A DNA stretch of 64,000 nt from Streptomyces monashensis. Lineage in GTDB: Bacteria; Actinomycetota; Actinomycetes; Streptomycetales; Streptomycetaceae. Below, piece by piece: positions 33,937 to 42,279 of the stretch (the stretch's first letter is position 1; each line of letters opens with the position of its first letter). The translations under genes and the position numbers were made by a program. The notes beneath the pieces are model-generated. The model was not told the origin of the DNA. It saw only the letters and a program-made list of their open reading frames with translations, and did no database searches. Location of the stretch: NCBI RefSeq assembly GCF_001866665.1, contig NZ_MLYO01000016.1, positions 124,001 through 188,000 of the forward strand, given 5' to 3'.

Positions 33937-34353
33937 GTGAAGCGAGCCGTTCCCGTCCTCCTCCTGACCGTCGCGGGGCTGGTCCCGGTCTGGCGCTACC
34001 AGCCGTCGGCCGGGACCGCCGACGCCGCCCGGCCCGCGTCGACACCGTCCGCCGTGCCGTCGTCCCCTTCATCGGCTTCGTCCCCTTCGTCGTTGCGAGT
34101 CGTCCCCGGCACCGCGGTGGACACCGTGAAGGGCGTCTTCCAGGTGGAGGTGACCTTCCGCGGCGACCGGATCGCCGCCGTACGGATGCTGCAGGCGCCG
34201 CACCACCCGCAGACCAGGTGGGCCGTACCGGAGCTGGTCACGGAGACCCTGAAGGCGCAGAGCGCCCACATCGACTCGGTGTCCGGGGCCACGATCACGA
34301 GCCAGGGGTACAAGGAGTCCCTCCAGGCCGCCATCGACGCCAAGGCCTCCTGA
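33937..34353 (+). CDS. Exported FMN-binding domain protein
   Basis: Protein of 138 residues with an N-terminal membrane anchor or signal (MKRAVPVLLLTVAGLVPV), a Ser/Pro-rich linker (about 33-53) and an FMN-binding domain. The flavinylation motif DSVSGATITS is present; T119 is the expected site of covalent FMN attachment by ApbE. It is flanked by a transmembrane flavocytochrome and by apbE, so it is the likely extracytoplasmic flavin electron carrier. The GTG start follows AGAGAGGCG. Confidence 0.9.
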   Translation: MKRAVPVLLLTVAGLVPVWRYQPSAGTADAARPASTPSAVPSSPSSASSPSSLRVVPGTAVDTVKGVFQVEVTFRGDRIAAVRMLQAPHHPQTRWAVPELVTETLKAQSAHIDSVSGATITSQGYKESLQAAIDAKAS

Positions 34354-34354
34354 C

Positions 34355-35110
34355 GTGCGGCGTGTCGAACACGTCATGGGCTTCCCGGTGTCGCTGCGGA
34401 TCGACGACGAGGGGGAGGTCCGAGACGAGGGGGCCGAGGGCGACGGGGGCGGCTTCCGCGCGGCCGCCGACGCCGTCTTCGCGTGGCTGCACGAGGCGGA
34501 CGCCCGGTTCAGCCCGTTCCTGCCACAGAGCGAGGTGTCCCGGTACGGTCGGGGCGAGGTGGCGTACGGCGCGCTGAGCGCGGACCTCGCGGAGGTGCTC
34601 GGCCTGTGCGAGGAGTACCGGGCCGCGACCGGCGGCGCCTTCGACGTACGGCTGCCCGGGCGGGAGTTCGACCCCTGCGCGGTGGTCAAGGGCTGGTCGG
34701 TGCAGCGGGCGGCCGGGCTGCTGGCGGCGGCCGGCGCGCGCCGGTTCTGCCTCAACGCCGGGGGTGACGTGGTCGCCGCGGGCGGCCCGTGGCGGGTCGG
34801 GATACGGCATCCGGAACGGGCCGACCAGGTGTGCGCCGTGCTGACGGTCACCGACGCGGCGGTGGCCACTTCAGGGCGGTACGAGCGCGGCGACCACATC
34901 CTCGACGGCCGCACCGGGCGCCCCGTGACCGGACTGCTCAGCCTCACCGTGCTGGCCCCGACGCTGACCGAGGCGGACGCGACCGCCACGGCCGCCTTCG
35001 CGCTCGGCGCCGAGGGACCGGCCTGGGCCGCCGCGCGCCCGGGCTGCGAGGTGTTCGCGGTCGACGCCGGCCGGAGCGTGATCCGTACCCCCGGGCTGCC
35101 GCTGGCCTGA
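34355..35110 (+). CDS. apbE: ApbE-family FAD:protein FMN transferase
   Basis: Enzyme of 251 residues that transfers FMN from FAD to a threonine of the SGAT motif. The family features are EADARFSPFLPQSEVSR, the glycine segment LNAGGDVVAAG and the late DHILDGRTGRPV. It lacks an evident signal peptide, unlike many ApbE proteins, and is somewhat short, so it may act in the cytosol or use an unrecognised export route. The GTG start is 2 nt from the stop of the FMN-binding protein, its obvious substrate. Confidence 0.92.
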   Translation: MRRVEHVMGFPVSLRIDDEGEVRDEGAEGDGGGFRAAADAVFAWLHEADARFSPFLPQSEVSRYGRGEVAYGALSADLAEVLGLCEEYRAATGGAFDVRLPGREFDPCAVVKGWSVQRAAGLLAAAGARRFCLNAGGDVVAAGGPWRVGIRHPERADQVCAVLTVTDAAVATSGRYERGDHILDGRTGRPVTGLLSLTVLAPTLTEADATATAAFALGAEGPAWAAARPGCEVFAVDAGRSVIRTPGLPLA

Positions 35111-35235
35111 CCGGCCACGCGCCCGCCAGAGTGCCGAAACACTCGCGGTCTAGACTCTCCCCGCAACGGCCTGCGCACCGACGACCTTGGCCGGAAACGG
35201 GCGGAAGCTGCCAAACCCGAAGGGTATTCGGCGTT

Positions 35236-36384
35236 TTGATACGGATAGATTCAGTCACGAAGCGGTATCCGGACGGCACGGTCGCGGTCGACCGGCTGTC
35301 GCTGGAGGTACCGGACCGCGCGATCACCGTCCTCGTCGGGCCCTCGGGCTGCGGCAAGACGACGACGCTGCGGATGATCAACCGCATGGTGGAGCCCACC
35401 GAGGGCGGCATCCTCCTCGACGGCACGGACATCCGGCAGCAACCGGTCAACACCCTGCGCCGGTCGATGGGTTACGTCATCCAGAACGCCGGGCTCTTCC
35501 AGCACCGCACCATCCTCGACAACATCGCCACCGTGCCCCGGCTGCTCGGCACGCCGAAGAAGCAGGCCCGGGCCCGCGCCGCCGAACTGATGGAGCGGGT
35601 CGGGCTCGACGCCGCGCTGGCCAGGCGGTATCCGTACCAGCTCTCCGGCGGTCAGCAGCAGCGTGTCGGCGTGGCCCGGGCGCTCGCCGCGGATCCGCCG
35701 GTGCTGCTGATGGACGAGCCGTTCTCCGCCGTCGACCCCGTGGTGCGCAAGGGACTCCAGGACGAACTGCTCCGCATCCAGGACGAGTTGGGCAAGACCA
35801 TCGTCTTCGTCACGCACGACATCGACGAGGCGATCAAGCTGGGCACGATGGTCGCCGTGCTGCGCACCGGCGGCCGGCTCGCCCAGTTCGCCCCGCCCGC
35901 AGAGCTGCTCAGCGCGCCCGCCGACGCCTTCGTGGAGGACTTCCTCGGCGCCGACCGCGGCATCCGCCGGCTGTCCTTCTTCCCCTCCGCGGAGCTGGAG
36001 TTGGAGACCGAGCCGATCGTGGCCGCCGACGCCGACGCCGAGACGATCGCCGCACGCTCCGCCGCCCCCTACCTCCTCGTCACCGACGCGGACGGCAGGC
36101 CGCTCGGCTGGAGCGAGCCGGACCGGCTCACCGCCGGCGCCGTCGACACGGGTCAACTCCTCGACCACGGGCGCCCGTTCGTACCCGGCACCGACTCGCT
36201 GCGCACCGCGCTCGACGGCGCCGTGCTCTCGCCCACCGGCCGGGCCGTCGCGGTGGACGGCGAGGGCCGCGCCGTCGGCGTCGTCTCGCAGCAGGTCATC
36301 GGCGACGCCATCCGCGCCGCCCACAGCCGGGCGGCCGGCGCCGCGGACGCGGCCGGTGCCGCCGACGCCGAGGCCGTGCGGTGA
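35236..36384 (+). CDS. OpuC-type osmoprotectant ABC transporter ATPase with CBS domains
   Basis: ATPase of 382 residues for a glycine betaine/choline-type importer. Walker A is GPSGCGKTT, signature LSGGQQQRVGVARAL, Walker B LLMDEPFSAVD. About 255-375 hold tandem CBS domains, which in OpuA sense ionic strength. The start is TTG at 35236 (MIRIDSVTKRY), with AAGGG 11 nt upstream; no ATG or GTG fits. It shares GTGA with the next permease. TAGACT at about 35152 may be a -10 element. Confidence 0.9.
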   Translation: MIRIDSVTKRYPDGTVAVDRLSLEVPDRAITVLVGPSGCGKTTTLRMINRMVEPTEGGILLDGTDIRQQPVNTLRRSMGYVIQNAGLFQHRTILDNIATVPRLLGTPKKQARARAAELMERVGLDAALARRYPYQLSGGQQQRVGVARALAADPPVLLMDEPFSAVDPVVRKGLQDELLRIQDELGKTIVFVTHDIDEAIKLGTMVAVLRTGGRLAQFAPPAELLSAPADAFVEDFLGADRGIRRLSFFPSAELELETEPIVAADADAETIAARSAAPYLLVTDADGRPLGWSEPDRLTAGAVDTGQLLDHGRPFVPGTDSLRTALDGAVLSPTGRAVAVDGEGRAVGVVSQQVIGDAIRAAHSRAAGAADAAGAADAEAVR

Positions 36385-37034
36385 ACGGCTTCTTCGACCT
36401 GCCGAGCGACCTGCAGTACAGCTACCTCGGCCTCGTCGCCCTGCACCTGCGCGAAGGGCTGCTGCCGGTGCTCGCCGGGCTGGTCCTCGCGCTGCCGGTG
36501 GCCCAGCTGTGTGTCCGCTTCCGCTGGGTCTACCCGCCCGTCCTCGGCGTCACCACCGTGCTCTACTCCATCCCCTCGCTGGCCTTCTTCGTCGTCCTCA
36601 TCGACTACGTCGGGCAGAGCGAGACCACGGTGATGATCCCGCTCGCGATCTACAGCCTGGTGGTGCTGGTCCCGGCGATCGTCGACGGCGTCCGCTCGGT
36701 GCCGCCCGAGACCCTCGCCGCCGCGCAGGCCATGGGCTTCGGGCCGGTGCGCCGCTATCTCCAGGTCCAACTGCCCATCGCCGTACCGGCGATCATCGCG
36801 GGCCTGCGGGTGGCGACCGTCTCCAGCCTCTCCCTGGTCAGCGTCGGCATGCTCATCGGCAACCAGGGCGCCCTCGGCAACATGCTCTACGCCGCCACCA
36901 CGTACCACCGCCCCGCTCTGGCCGTGAACTCCGTACTGACCACCGCCGTGCTGGGCATCCTCGCCGACGCGGCACTCGTCCTCGTCCGCCGGCTGCTCAC
37001 CCCCTGGATGCCGACGAAGGGTGCCGCCCGGTGA
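36381..37034 (+). CDS. OpuC-type ABC transporter permease (first)
   Basis: Inner-membrane permease of 217 residues with about five to six helices and the importer EAA-type loop PPETLAAAQAMGFGPVRRYLQVQLP. It is of the betaine/choline family (ProW/OpuCB). The GTG start overlaps the ATPase stop and its own stop overlaps the next GTG. With the second permease it would form a heterodimeric channel. Confidence 0.9.
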   Translation: MNGFFDLPSDLQYSYLGLVALHLREGLLPVLAGLVLALPVAQLCVRFRWVYPPVLGVTTVLYSIPSLAFFVVLIDYVGQSETTVMIPLAIYSLVVLVPAIVDGVRSVPPETLAAAQAMGFGPVRRYLQVQLPIAVPAIIAGLRVATVSSLSLVSVGMLIGNQGALGNMLYAATTYHRPALAVNSVLTTAVLGILADAALVLVRRLLTPWMPTKGAAR

Positions 37035-37699
37035 ACGTCCTGAACTTCGCGCATGCCTTCTTCAGCGACAGCGCCCACTGGCACGGCTACGACGGCATTC
37101 CCACCCGGCTCACCGAGCACATCACGTACTCGCTGGAAGCACTGCTGTACGCCGCCCTGATCGGTCTGCCCATCGGCCTGGTCACCGGCCACTACGGCCG
37201 CGGCGGCAACGCCCTCGCGCTGCTCGCCACCGCCGGCCGGGCGCTGCCCAGCTTCGGTCTCCTCGTCCTGATGTTCATCTGGATCGGCTTCGGTCTGCTG
37301 CCGGTGATGATCCCGCTGGTCGTGCTCGCCGTACCGCCGATCCTGGTCACCACCTACGAGGCGATCCGCTCCGTCGACCCCTCGCCGGTGGACGCCGCGC
37401 GGGGCATGGGCATGCCCGAGGCGCGGGTGCTGTTCCAGGTGGAGGTGCCGGTCGCACTCCCGCTCATCCTGAGCGGCCTGCGCACGGCGGCCATCCAGAT
37501 CGTCTCCACCGCCACCATCGCGGCCTACGTCAGCCTCGGCGGCCTCGGCCGCTACATCATCGACGGCCTCTACCAGAAGAACTACGAGAAGGTCGTCGGC
37601 GGCGCCACCCTGGTCGCCGCCCTCGCCCTCGTCACCCTGCTGGTGTTCTGGGCGCTGTCCCGGATCACGGTCTCGCCGGGGGTACGGCGCGGCGGCTGA
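37031..37699 (+). CDS. OpuC-type ABC transporter permease (second)
   Basis: Permease of 222 residues with about six helices and an EAA loop at SPVDAARGMGMPEARVLFQVEVP, again of the betaine/choline family. GTG start coupled by GTGA to the first permease. The gene stops 6 bp before the stop of the convergent conservon GTPase. The cognate binding protein is not next in line but at 42280-43245, beyond the conservon. Confidence 0.9.
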   Translation: MNVLNFAHAFFSDSAHWHGYDGIPTRLTEHITYSLEALLYAALIGLPIGLVTGHYGRGGNALALLATAGRALPSFGLLVLMFIWIGFGLLPVMIPLVVLAVPPILVTTYEAIRSVDPSPVDAARGMGMPEARVLFQVEVPVALPLILSGLRTAAIQIVSTATIAAYVSLGGLGRYIIDGLYQKNYEKVVGGATLVAALALVTLLVFWALSRITVSPGVRRGG

Positions 37700-37705
37700 C
37701 CCCCG

Positions 37706-38305
37706 CTACAACTCGGTGCGGGCCAGCGCCAGTTCGAGTACGACGAGCAGCGCGTCCCGCACCGAGCCCCGGTCCCGGGCGTCGAACACCACGACCGGCA
37801 CCCCGTCGGGGACGTCCAGCGCCCAGCGGACCTCGTCCAGGGTGTGCTCCACCCTGCCGTCGAAGGCGTTGACGGCGACGGCGAACGGGATGTCCCGGTG
37901 CTCGAAGTGGTCGACGGCCGCGTAGCAGTCGTCCAGGCGGCGGGTGTCGACGATGACGAGCCCGCCGACCGCACCCTCGACGATGTCGTCCCACATGAAC
38001 CCGAACCGCTCCTGCCCGGGTGTGCCGAACAGATACAGCTTCAGCGTCGGGTCGATGGTCAGACACCCGAAGTCCATCGCCACCGTGGTCGTGGTCTTGC
38101 GCGGGGTGTGTGTGAGATCGTCCACGCCCGCCGCGACCTCGGTGATCGACGCCTCGGTGGTGAGCGGTTCGATCTCCGAGATGGAGCCGACCGCGGTGGT
38201 CTTGCCCACGCCGAAGCCGCCCGCGACCACCATCTTCACCGGCAGCGGCGGCCGTACGGCGGCGGGTGCGGCCGAGCCGCGCACGAGCGGTTCAGTCGGT
38301 GTCAC
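37706..38305 (-). CDS. cvnD: Conservon GTPase CvnD
   Basis: Small GTP-binding protein of 199 residues, the fourth component of the Streptomyces conservon. The P-loop is AGGFGVGKTT and switch II FGTPGQERFGFMW; the usual NKxD appears as NAFD. Conservon GTPases work with a histidine-kinase-like CvnA, a roadblock CvnB and CvnC at the membrane, similar to eukaryotic G-protein-coupled assemblies. GTG at 38305 overlaps the cvnC stop by 14 bp. The gene ends 6 bp from the convergent permease. Confidence 0.92.
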   Translation of the reverse strand: MTPTEPLVRGSAAPAAVRPPLPVKMVVAGGFGVGKTTAVGSISEIEPLTTEASITEVAAGVDDLTHTPRKTTTTVAMDFGCLTIDPTLKLYLFGTPGQERFGFMWDDIVEGAVGGLVIVDTRRLDDCYAAVDHFEHRDIPFAVAVNAFDGRVEHTLDEVRWALDVPDGVPVVVFDARDRGSVRDALLVVLELALARTEL

Positions 38306-38708
38306 TCGGTACCCCTCGGGAGTCGGGGACGGCCTTGAGGCCATCGATGAGCCTGCGCAGGACGGACGCGTCGCGCGAGGCGCCGGCGTCCGGCACGTAC
38401 ACCGCCAGCTGCCCCGCCTCGCGCAGGTCCTCGGCCAGCACGCGGACCACGTTGAGGTGCAGGCGCAGCCGGGCCGCGAGTTCCGCGAGGGACTGCGGCA
38501 GCCGGCAGGCGTCGACGATGTCGTACCGCTCGAAGGAGAGCCCGGCGAGCACCGCCAGGCCCTCGGCGGTGGCCACCACCTGGGTCTCCAGGGGCAGCGC
38601 CCGGCCGGAGCCGTCGTCCGCGACCCGGCCGGCGGTCACCAGGAACGGCCGTACGGCGGGGGCGGGGCCGACCGGGTCCGGGCCCGTCGCACCGTCCGCC
38701 ATGACCAT
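38292..38708 (-). CDS. cvnC: DUF742 protein CvnC
   Basis: DUF742 protein of 138 residues with a winged-helix-like segment (LPQSLAELAARLRLHLNVVRVLAEDL), the third conservon component. ATG at 38708 is chosen; an ATG six bases inside (MADGA) is equally possible. Purine-rich GGAGAGAGAG lies in front. It overlaps cvnD and follows cvnB after 25 bp. Confidence 0.9.
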   Translation of the reverse strand: MVMADGATGPDPVGPAPAVRPFLVTAGRVADDGSGRALPLETQVVATAEGLAVLAGLSFERYDIVDACRLPQSLAELAARLRLHLNVVRVLAEDLREAGQLAVYVPDAGASRDASVLRRLIDGLKAVPDSRGVPSDTD

Positions 38709-38733
38709 CTGCTCTCTCTCCGTGCGCGGACGC

Positions 38734-39207
38734 TCAGCGGGCGGACGCGGCGACGCTGTTCTTGAGCTCCAGCACCAGCTGCGGGCTGAGCGCGGCACCG
38801 GCGCGGTTGGCGAACAGGGTCATCTCGTAGGCGATGTTGCCGAGCTTGGCCTCCTTGTCGGTGACGACACCGAGCACGGCGCCGGAGCCGATCGCGGAGA
38901 CGAGCACATGACCGCCCTCCAGATCGATGATGACCTTGTTCAGGCCGCCCAGACCGTAGTTGCCGGAGGCGCCTGCGGCCAGGCTGGTGATGCCCGACAC
39001 GATCGCCGCGAGCCGCTCGGAGTCGGCGGGCTCGCGCAGCTCGGACACCGCGATCAGCAGGCCGTCGGAGGACACGGCGATCGCGTCCACGACACCGGCG
39101 GTCTCGGTGGCGAAGCGGTTCAGCAGCCAGGTGAAGTCGGCCGCGGCCGCCTGGAGATCGGCCGGCGCGGCGTCGCCCGCCGGGGTGTCACCTGTCGACG
39201 TGCTCAA
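38734..39207 (-). CDS. cvnB: Roadblock/LC7 protein CvnB
   Basis: Protein of 157 residues with a roadblock/LC7 fold (DFTWLLNRFATETAGVVDAI to the C-terminus), the second conservon component, proposed to regulate GTPases. The TTG start at 39207 overlaps the TGA of cvnA (TTGA). No other start fits as well. Soluble, no signal. Confidence 0.92.
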   Translation of the reverse strand: MSTSTGDTPAGDAAPADLQAAAADFTWLLNRFATETAGVVDAIAVSSDGLLIAVSELREPADSERLAAIVSGITSLAAGASGNYGLGGLNKVIIDLEGGHVLVSAIGSGAVLGVVTDKEAKLGNIAYEMTLFANRAGAALSPQLVLELKNSVAASAR

Positions 39208-42047
39208 CTGTCGGCTCCTTCGGGGAGGTGGATCTGGTCGTGCGGTGCGGTGGCGTGGGCTGCGGGTACGACGTTGTCGACGGAGGTGTCGGCGCCGTGC
39301 GCGGGGGCTTCGGCCGTGGCGCTGCGGGGGTGGGTGACGTCGTCGGCGGGGTGCTCGGTGGGATGCGTGCGGCCGGGCGTGCCGTCGGCGGTGCGCCCGG
39401 CCGGGGGGTGCGGATCGGCGGGAGTGCCGTGGGCGTGTGCGGATTCTTCGGCCGGGGAGCCGAGGGTGCGCGCCGGGTGCTCGGCCGGGGCGTCGACGGC
39501 GTGCACGCGACTCGCGGCGTTTGCCTCGGCGGCGCCGGTCTGTCCCTCCGCGTCGGCGTGCACCGGGGCTTCGGCCGGCCCTCTCGTGTCGGTGAGCGCC
39601 CCGGTGCCGGCGTGCGACCTCGTGTCGGCCTGTGCCTCCGTGCCGACGCGCGCCCCCGTGTCCGGAGGTGTCCCGGTGCCGGCGGGGCGCTGGGCGTCCG
39701 GGCGTCGGTGGTTGCCGGTGTCGCTGTCGCGGTGGGCGCGTTCGACGGCGGCCTCGAACTCCTCCAGTGCGTCGCGTTCGGCCTCGGCGTCGCGGGGGCG
39801 GGCCGGCCGGGGGAGCGACTGGGCGGCACCCGCGGTGGTGTGCAGCGTGGCGCCGCGGACCCGGCGACGCAGGGGCCGGGAGCCGGCGGGAGCCCGCTCC
39901 GGGGAGGGCTCCGGCTCGCGGCGGGGGAGCCGGCGCGGCAGCGGGTCGGTGCCGTCGGCGGCGTTCCGGGACCCGGCGGAGGAGGGTTCCTGCGCGGACT
40001 CGGTGGGCCGGACGGTGCTCTTGGACCGCTCCGGACCCGACACCGCCCCGGCGGGCGTCGGCCGCACCGTGACCGCCCCGGCCACCGGGCTCGCCGGCCG
40101 CAGCAGCGAGGTCGGCAGGGTGACCTCGGCCGTCACCCCGCCGCCCGGCGTCCGGGTCAGTTCGACCGCGATCTCCCAGCGGCGGGCCAGCGCGCCCACC
40201 ACGAACAGGCCGAGCACCTTCGTCGGCACCAGGTCCAGGCGTTCGCGGCGGATCAGCCGGGCGTTCTCCTCGGCCAGCCGCTCGGTGCTCATGCCGAGGC
40301 CGTGGTCGGTGATCACCACGTGTGTGCCCTCGGCGCCGGTGCGCACGGTCACCTCGACCGGGCTGCCCTCGGGCGAGAACGACACGGCGTTCTCCAGGAG
40401 TTCGGCCAGCATCAGCGTGAGGTCGCCGATGACGTCCGGCTCGGCCAGGGCGTCCGACGCGGCGTACAGCCGTACCCGCTGATAGCCCTCGATCTGCCCG
40501 AGCGCGGCCCGGACGACGTTGGACAGCGCCGTCGGCTCCCCGTCCAGCCCGCCCTCGCGGATGCCCGCCAGCAGCATCAGGCTGTCGGCGTTGCGGCGCA
40601 GTCGTACGGCGATGTGGTCGATGGAGTACAGCCGCTCCAGCAGCGCCGGATCCGTCTCGCCGCGCTCCACGGCGTCGATCAGGGCGAGTTGACGTATCGT
40701 CAGGTTGCTGACGCGCCGGCCCACGTTGCCGAACATCTCGGCGGTGTTGCGGCGGCTGAGCACCTGCCGCTCCAGCAGCGCGCCGGCGGTGGTCTGCACC
40801 CGGTTGAACGCCTCGGCGAGCTCACCGATCTCGTCGCGCGCGGTGACCGGCATGTCCCGCAGCCGGGGCGGCCCGTCGTCCTCGGCGTCGTCGTCGGCGA
40901 CCCGGGCCAGCTCGCGCCCGGCCACCTCGGCGACCTCCTGCGCGGCCCCGGTCAGCGCCTGCACGGGCCGGATCACCGAGCGGCGCACCAGCACCGCGAA
41001 GGCGATCCACAGCGCGAACATGAGCAGCGCCCCGCTCAGCAGCAGCCCGGCGCGCCACCGCGCGGAACCGGCCGAGTGCTCCGCGCCGGCGGCGATCTGG
41101 TCGATCAGCGAGGTGGTGATCGTCAGCCGGGCGTCGGCCTGCTGGGAAAAGTCCGGGTAGCCGGCCAGCGCGTCCTGCACCGCCTGCCGGATCTCGTCCT
41201 TGCCGTTCGCCTGGAGCTGACCCACGTCCACCTGCAACTCGGCGAAGGACTGGGCGATGTTGCGCTGCTCCGGAGTGTGCTCCATGCCCGCGAGCCCCTC
41301 GGCCTGGGCCTCGGTGGCGAACCGGGCGAAGCGGTCGGCCTGGTGGTTGTAGAGGTCGTAGGCACCGACCGCGTTGGTGAACTCGATCAGCGCGTTGGTG
41401 TCGCCCGTCTTCGCCGCGAACACGTTGGTCTCGAAGGCGCCGTGGGCGGCGTCCGCGCGCAGCAGGGAGTCCAGCAGGTTGCCCGTGAAGGTGTCGGCGA
41501 GGTCCGCGTTCCGGTCCAGACCGAGACCGTCGATCACGCTCTGGGCGGCGTGGGCGTAGGCCGGGTCGACGTTGTCGGCGGGCATGTACGACCCCTCGAC
41601 CGAGAGGCGCAGGCTGGACAGGCCGTCGACCTCGCGCAGCGCCTGCGCCTCACCGGCGGGCAGCCGGTCCCCGAAGACCGCGCGGACCTTGGCCACCTGG
41701 GTGTCGACCGCGTTCTGGGCCTCGTCGTAGGCGGACGTCGAGGACTGGGTGTACCCGGCCTCGTAGTTCACCGAGAGCAGGATGGCCTGCTGGTGCTCGG
41801 CCTCGATACGGTCCACGAGCTGTGCCACCTGGACGCTGTCGCGCACCAGCCGGGCCGCCGAGGAGGAGCTGTTCCACTGCAGCACCAGGTCGGTGAAGAC
41901 GTACGACAGCAGGACGGCGATCACGGCCAGCGGGATGCCGACCAGGAGGTTGAGCTTGCGGCGGAAGGGCCAGCGGTCGGCGGCGTCGCGCATCCTGCCC
42001 CGCGCCGGGGCGTGCCGGGCGGGCGCGTCCACCTCGTCCGTGGACAC
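39204..42047 (-). CDS. cvnA: Conservon sensor histidine-kinase-like protein CvnA
   Basis: Sensor protein of 947 residues. The GTG start at 42047 has an AAGGAGGCCC leader. Order: helix at about 32-55, large extracellular nitrate/nitrite-sensor-like domain, second helix at about 330-350, HAMP, a dimerisation part whose likely phospho-acceptor is in SIDHIAVRLRRN, then an ATPase domain with ELLENAVSFSPEG and DHGLGMS. The last 280 residues are disordered, rich in Ala, Thr, His and Glu. It leads the cvnABCD operon and is divergent from the osmoprotectant-binding protein gene. Confidence 0.92.
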   Translation of the reverse strand: MSTDEVDAPARHAPARGRMRDAADRWPFRRKLNLLVGIPLAVIAVLLSYVFTDLVLQWNSSSSAARLVRDSVQVAQLVDRIEAEHQQAILLSVNYEAGYTQSSTSAYDEAQNAVDTQVAKVRAVFGDRLPAGEAQALREVDGLSSLRLSVEGSYMPADNVDPAYAHAAQSVIDGLGLDRNADLADTFTGNLLDSLLRADAAHGAFETNVFAAKTGDTNALIEFTNAVGAYDLYNHQADRFARFATEAQAEGLAGMEHTPEQRNIAQSFAELQVDVGQLQANGKDEIRQAVQDALAGYPDFSQQADARLTITTSLIDQIAAGAEHSAGSARWRAGLLLSGALLMFALWIAFAVLVRRSVIRPVQALTGAAQEVAEVAGRELARVADDDAEDDGPPRLRDMPVTARDEIGELAEAFNRVQTTAGALLERQVLSRRNTAEMFGNVGRRVSNLTIRQLALIDAVERGETDPALLERLYSIDHIAVRLRRNADSLMLLAGIREGGLDGEPTALSNVVRAALGQIEGYQRVRLYAASDALAEPDVIGDLTLMLAELLENAVSFSPEGSPVEVTVRTGAEGTHVVITDHGLGMSTERLAEENARLIRRERLDLVPTKVLGLFVVGALARRWEIAVELTRTPGGGVTAEVTLPTSLLRPASPVAGAVTVRPTPAGAVSGPERSKSTVRPTESAQEPSSAGSRNAADGTDPLPRRLPRREPEPSPERAPAGSRPLRRRVRGATLHTTAGAAQSLPRPARPRDAEAERDALEEFEAAVERAHRDSDTGNHRRPDAQRPAGTGTPPDTGARVGTEAQADTRSHAGTGALTDTRGPAEAPVHADAEGQTGAAEANAASRVHAVDAPAEHPARTLGSPAEESAHAHGTPADPHPPAGRTADGTPGRTHPTEHPADDVTHPRSATAEAPAHGADTSVDNVVPAAHATAPHDQIHLPEGADS

Positions 42048-42243
42048 ACGGGCCTCCTTCTGGGGTGCTCTCCGACGCCGAAGCGGGCCCCGTGCACTGC
42101 CGTGGCCGGATTTCAACTGCCCCAGAGATTACAGTCTTCCCGAAAGAACAATCGGCGCAGATCGCATCACGAATCCATGACGAAGACAGCGCTCTCTGTG
42201 CACAACTGACCGCAAATCGAGGCCAATCGGTGATCTGTTGCGC

Positions 42244-42273
42244 TTGACTGACCGAGAACCGGCTGGATTGGAT
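42244..42273 (+). promoter_or_regulatory. Possible promoter of the binding-protein gene
   Basis: TTGACT at 42244-42249 and TTGGAT at 42268-42273 are separated by 18 bp, in the AT-rich 230-bp gap between cvnA and the binding-protein gene. The -35 hexamer is good, the -10 weak. The distance to the GTG start is only 6 bp, so the transcript would be nearly leaderless. It is a guess from spacing alone. Confidence 0.25.
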
Positions 42274-42279
42274 CAGTGG

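Noticed and set aside
39228..42209. Very long open frame (about 990 codons) antisense to cvnA
   Set aside because: Long antisense frames are typical in high-GC coding DNA; its composition is Val/Gly/Arg-rich without domain features and it lacks a ribosome site.
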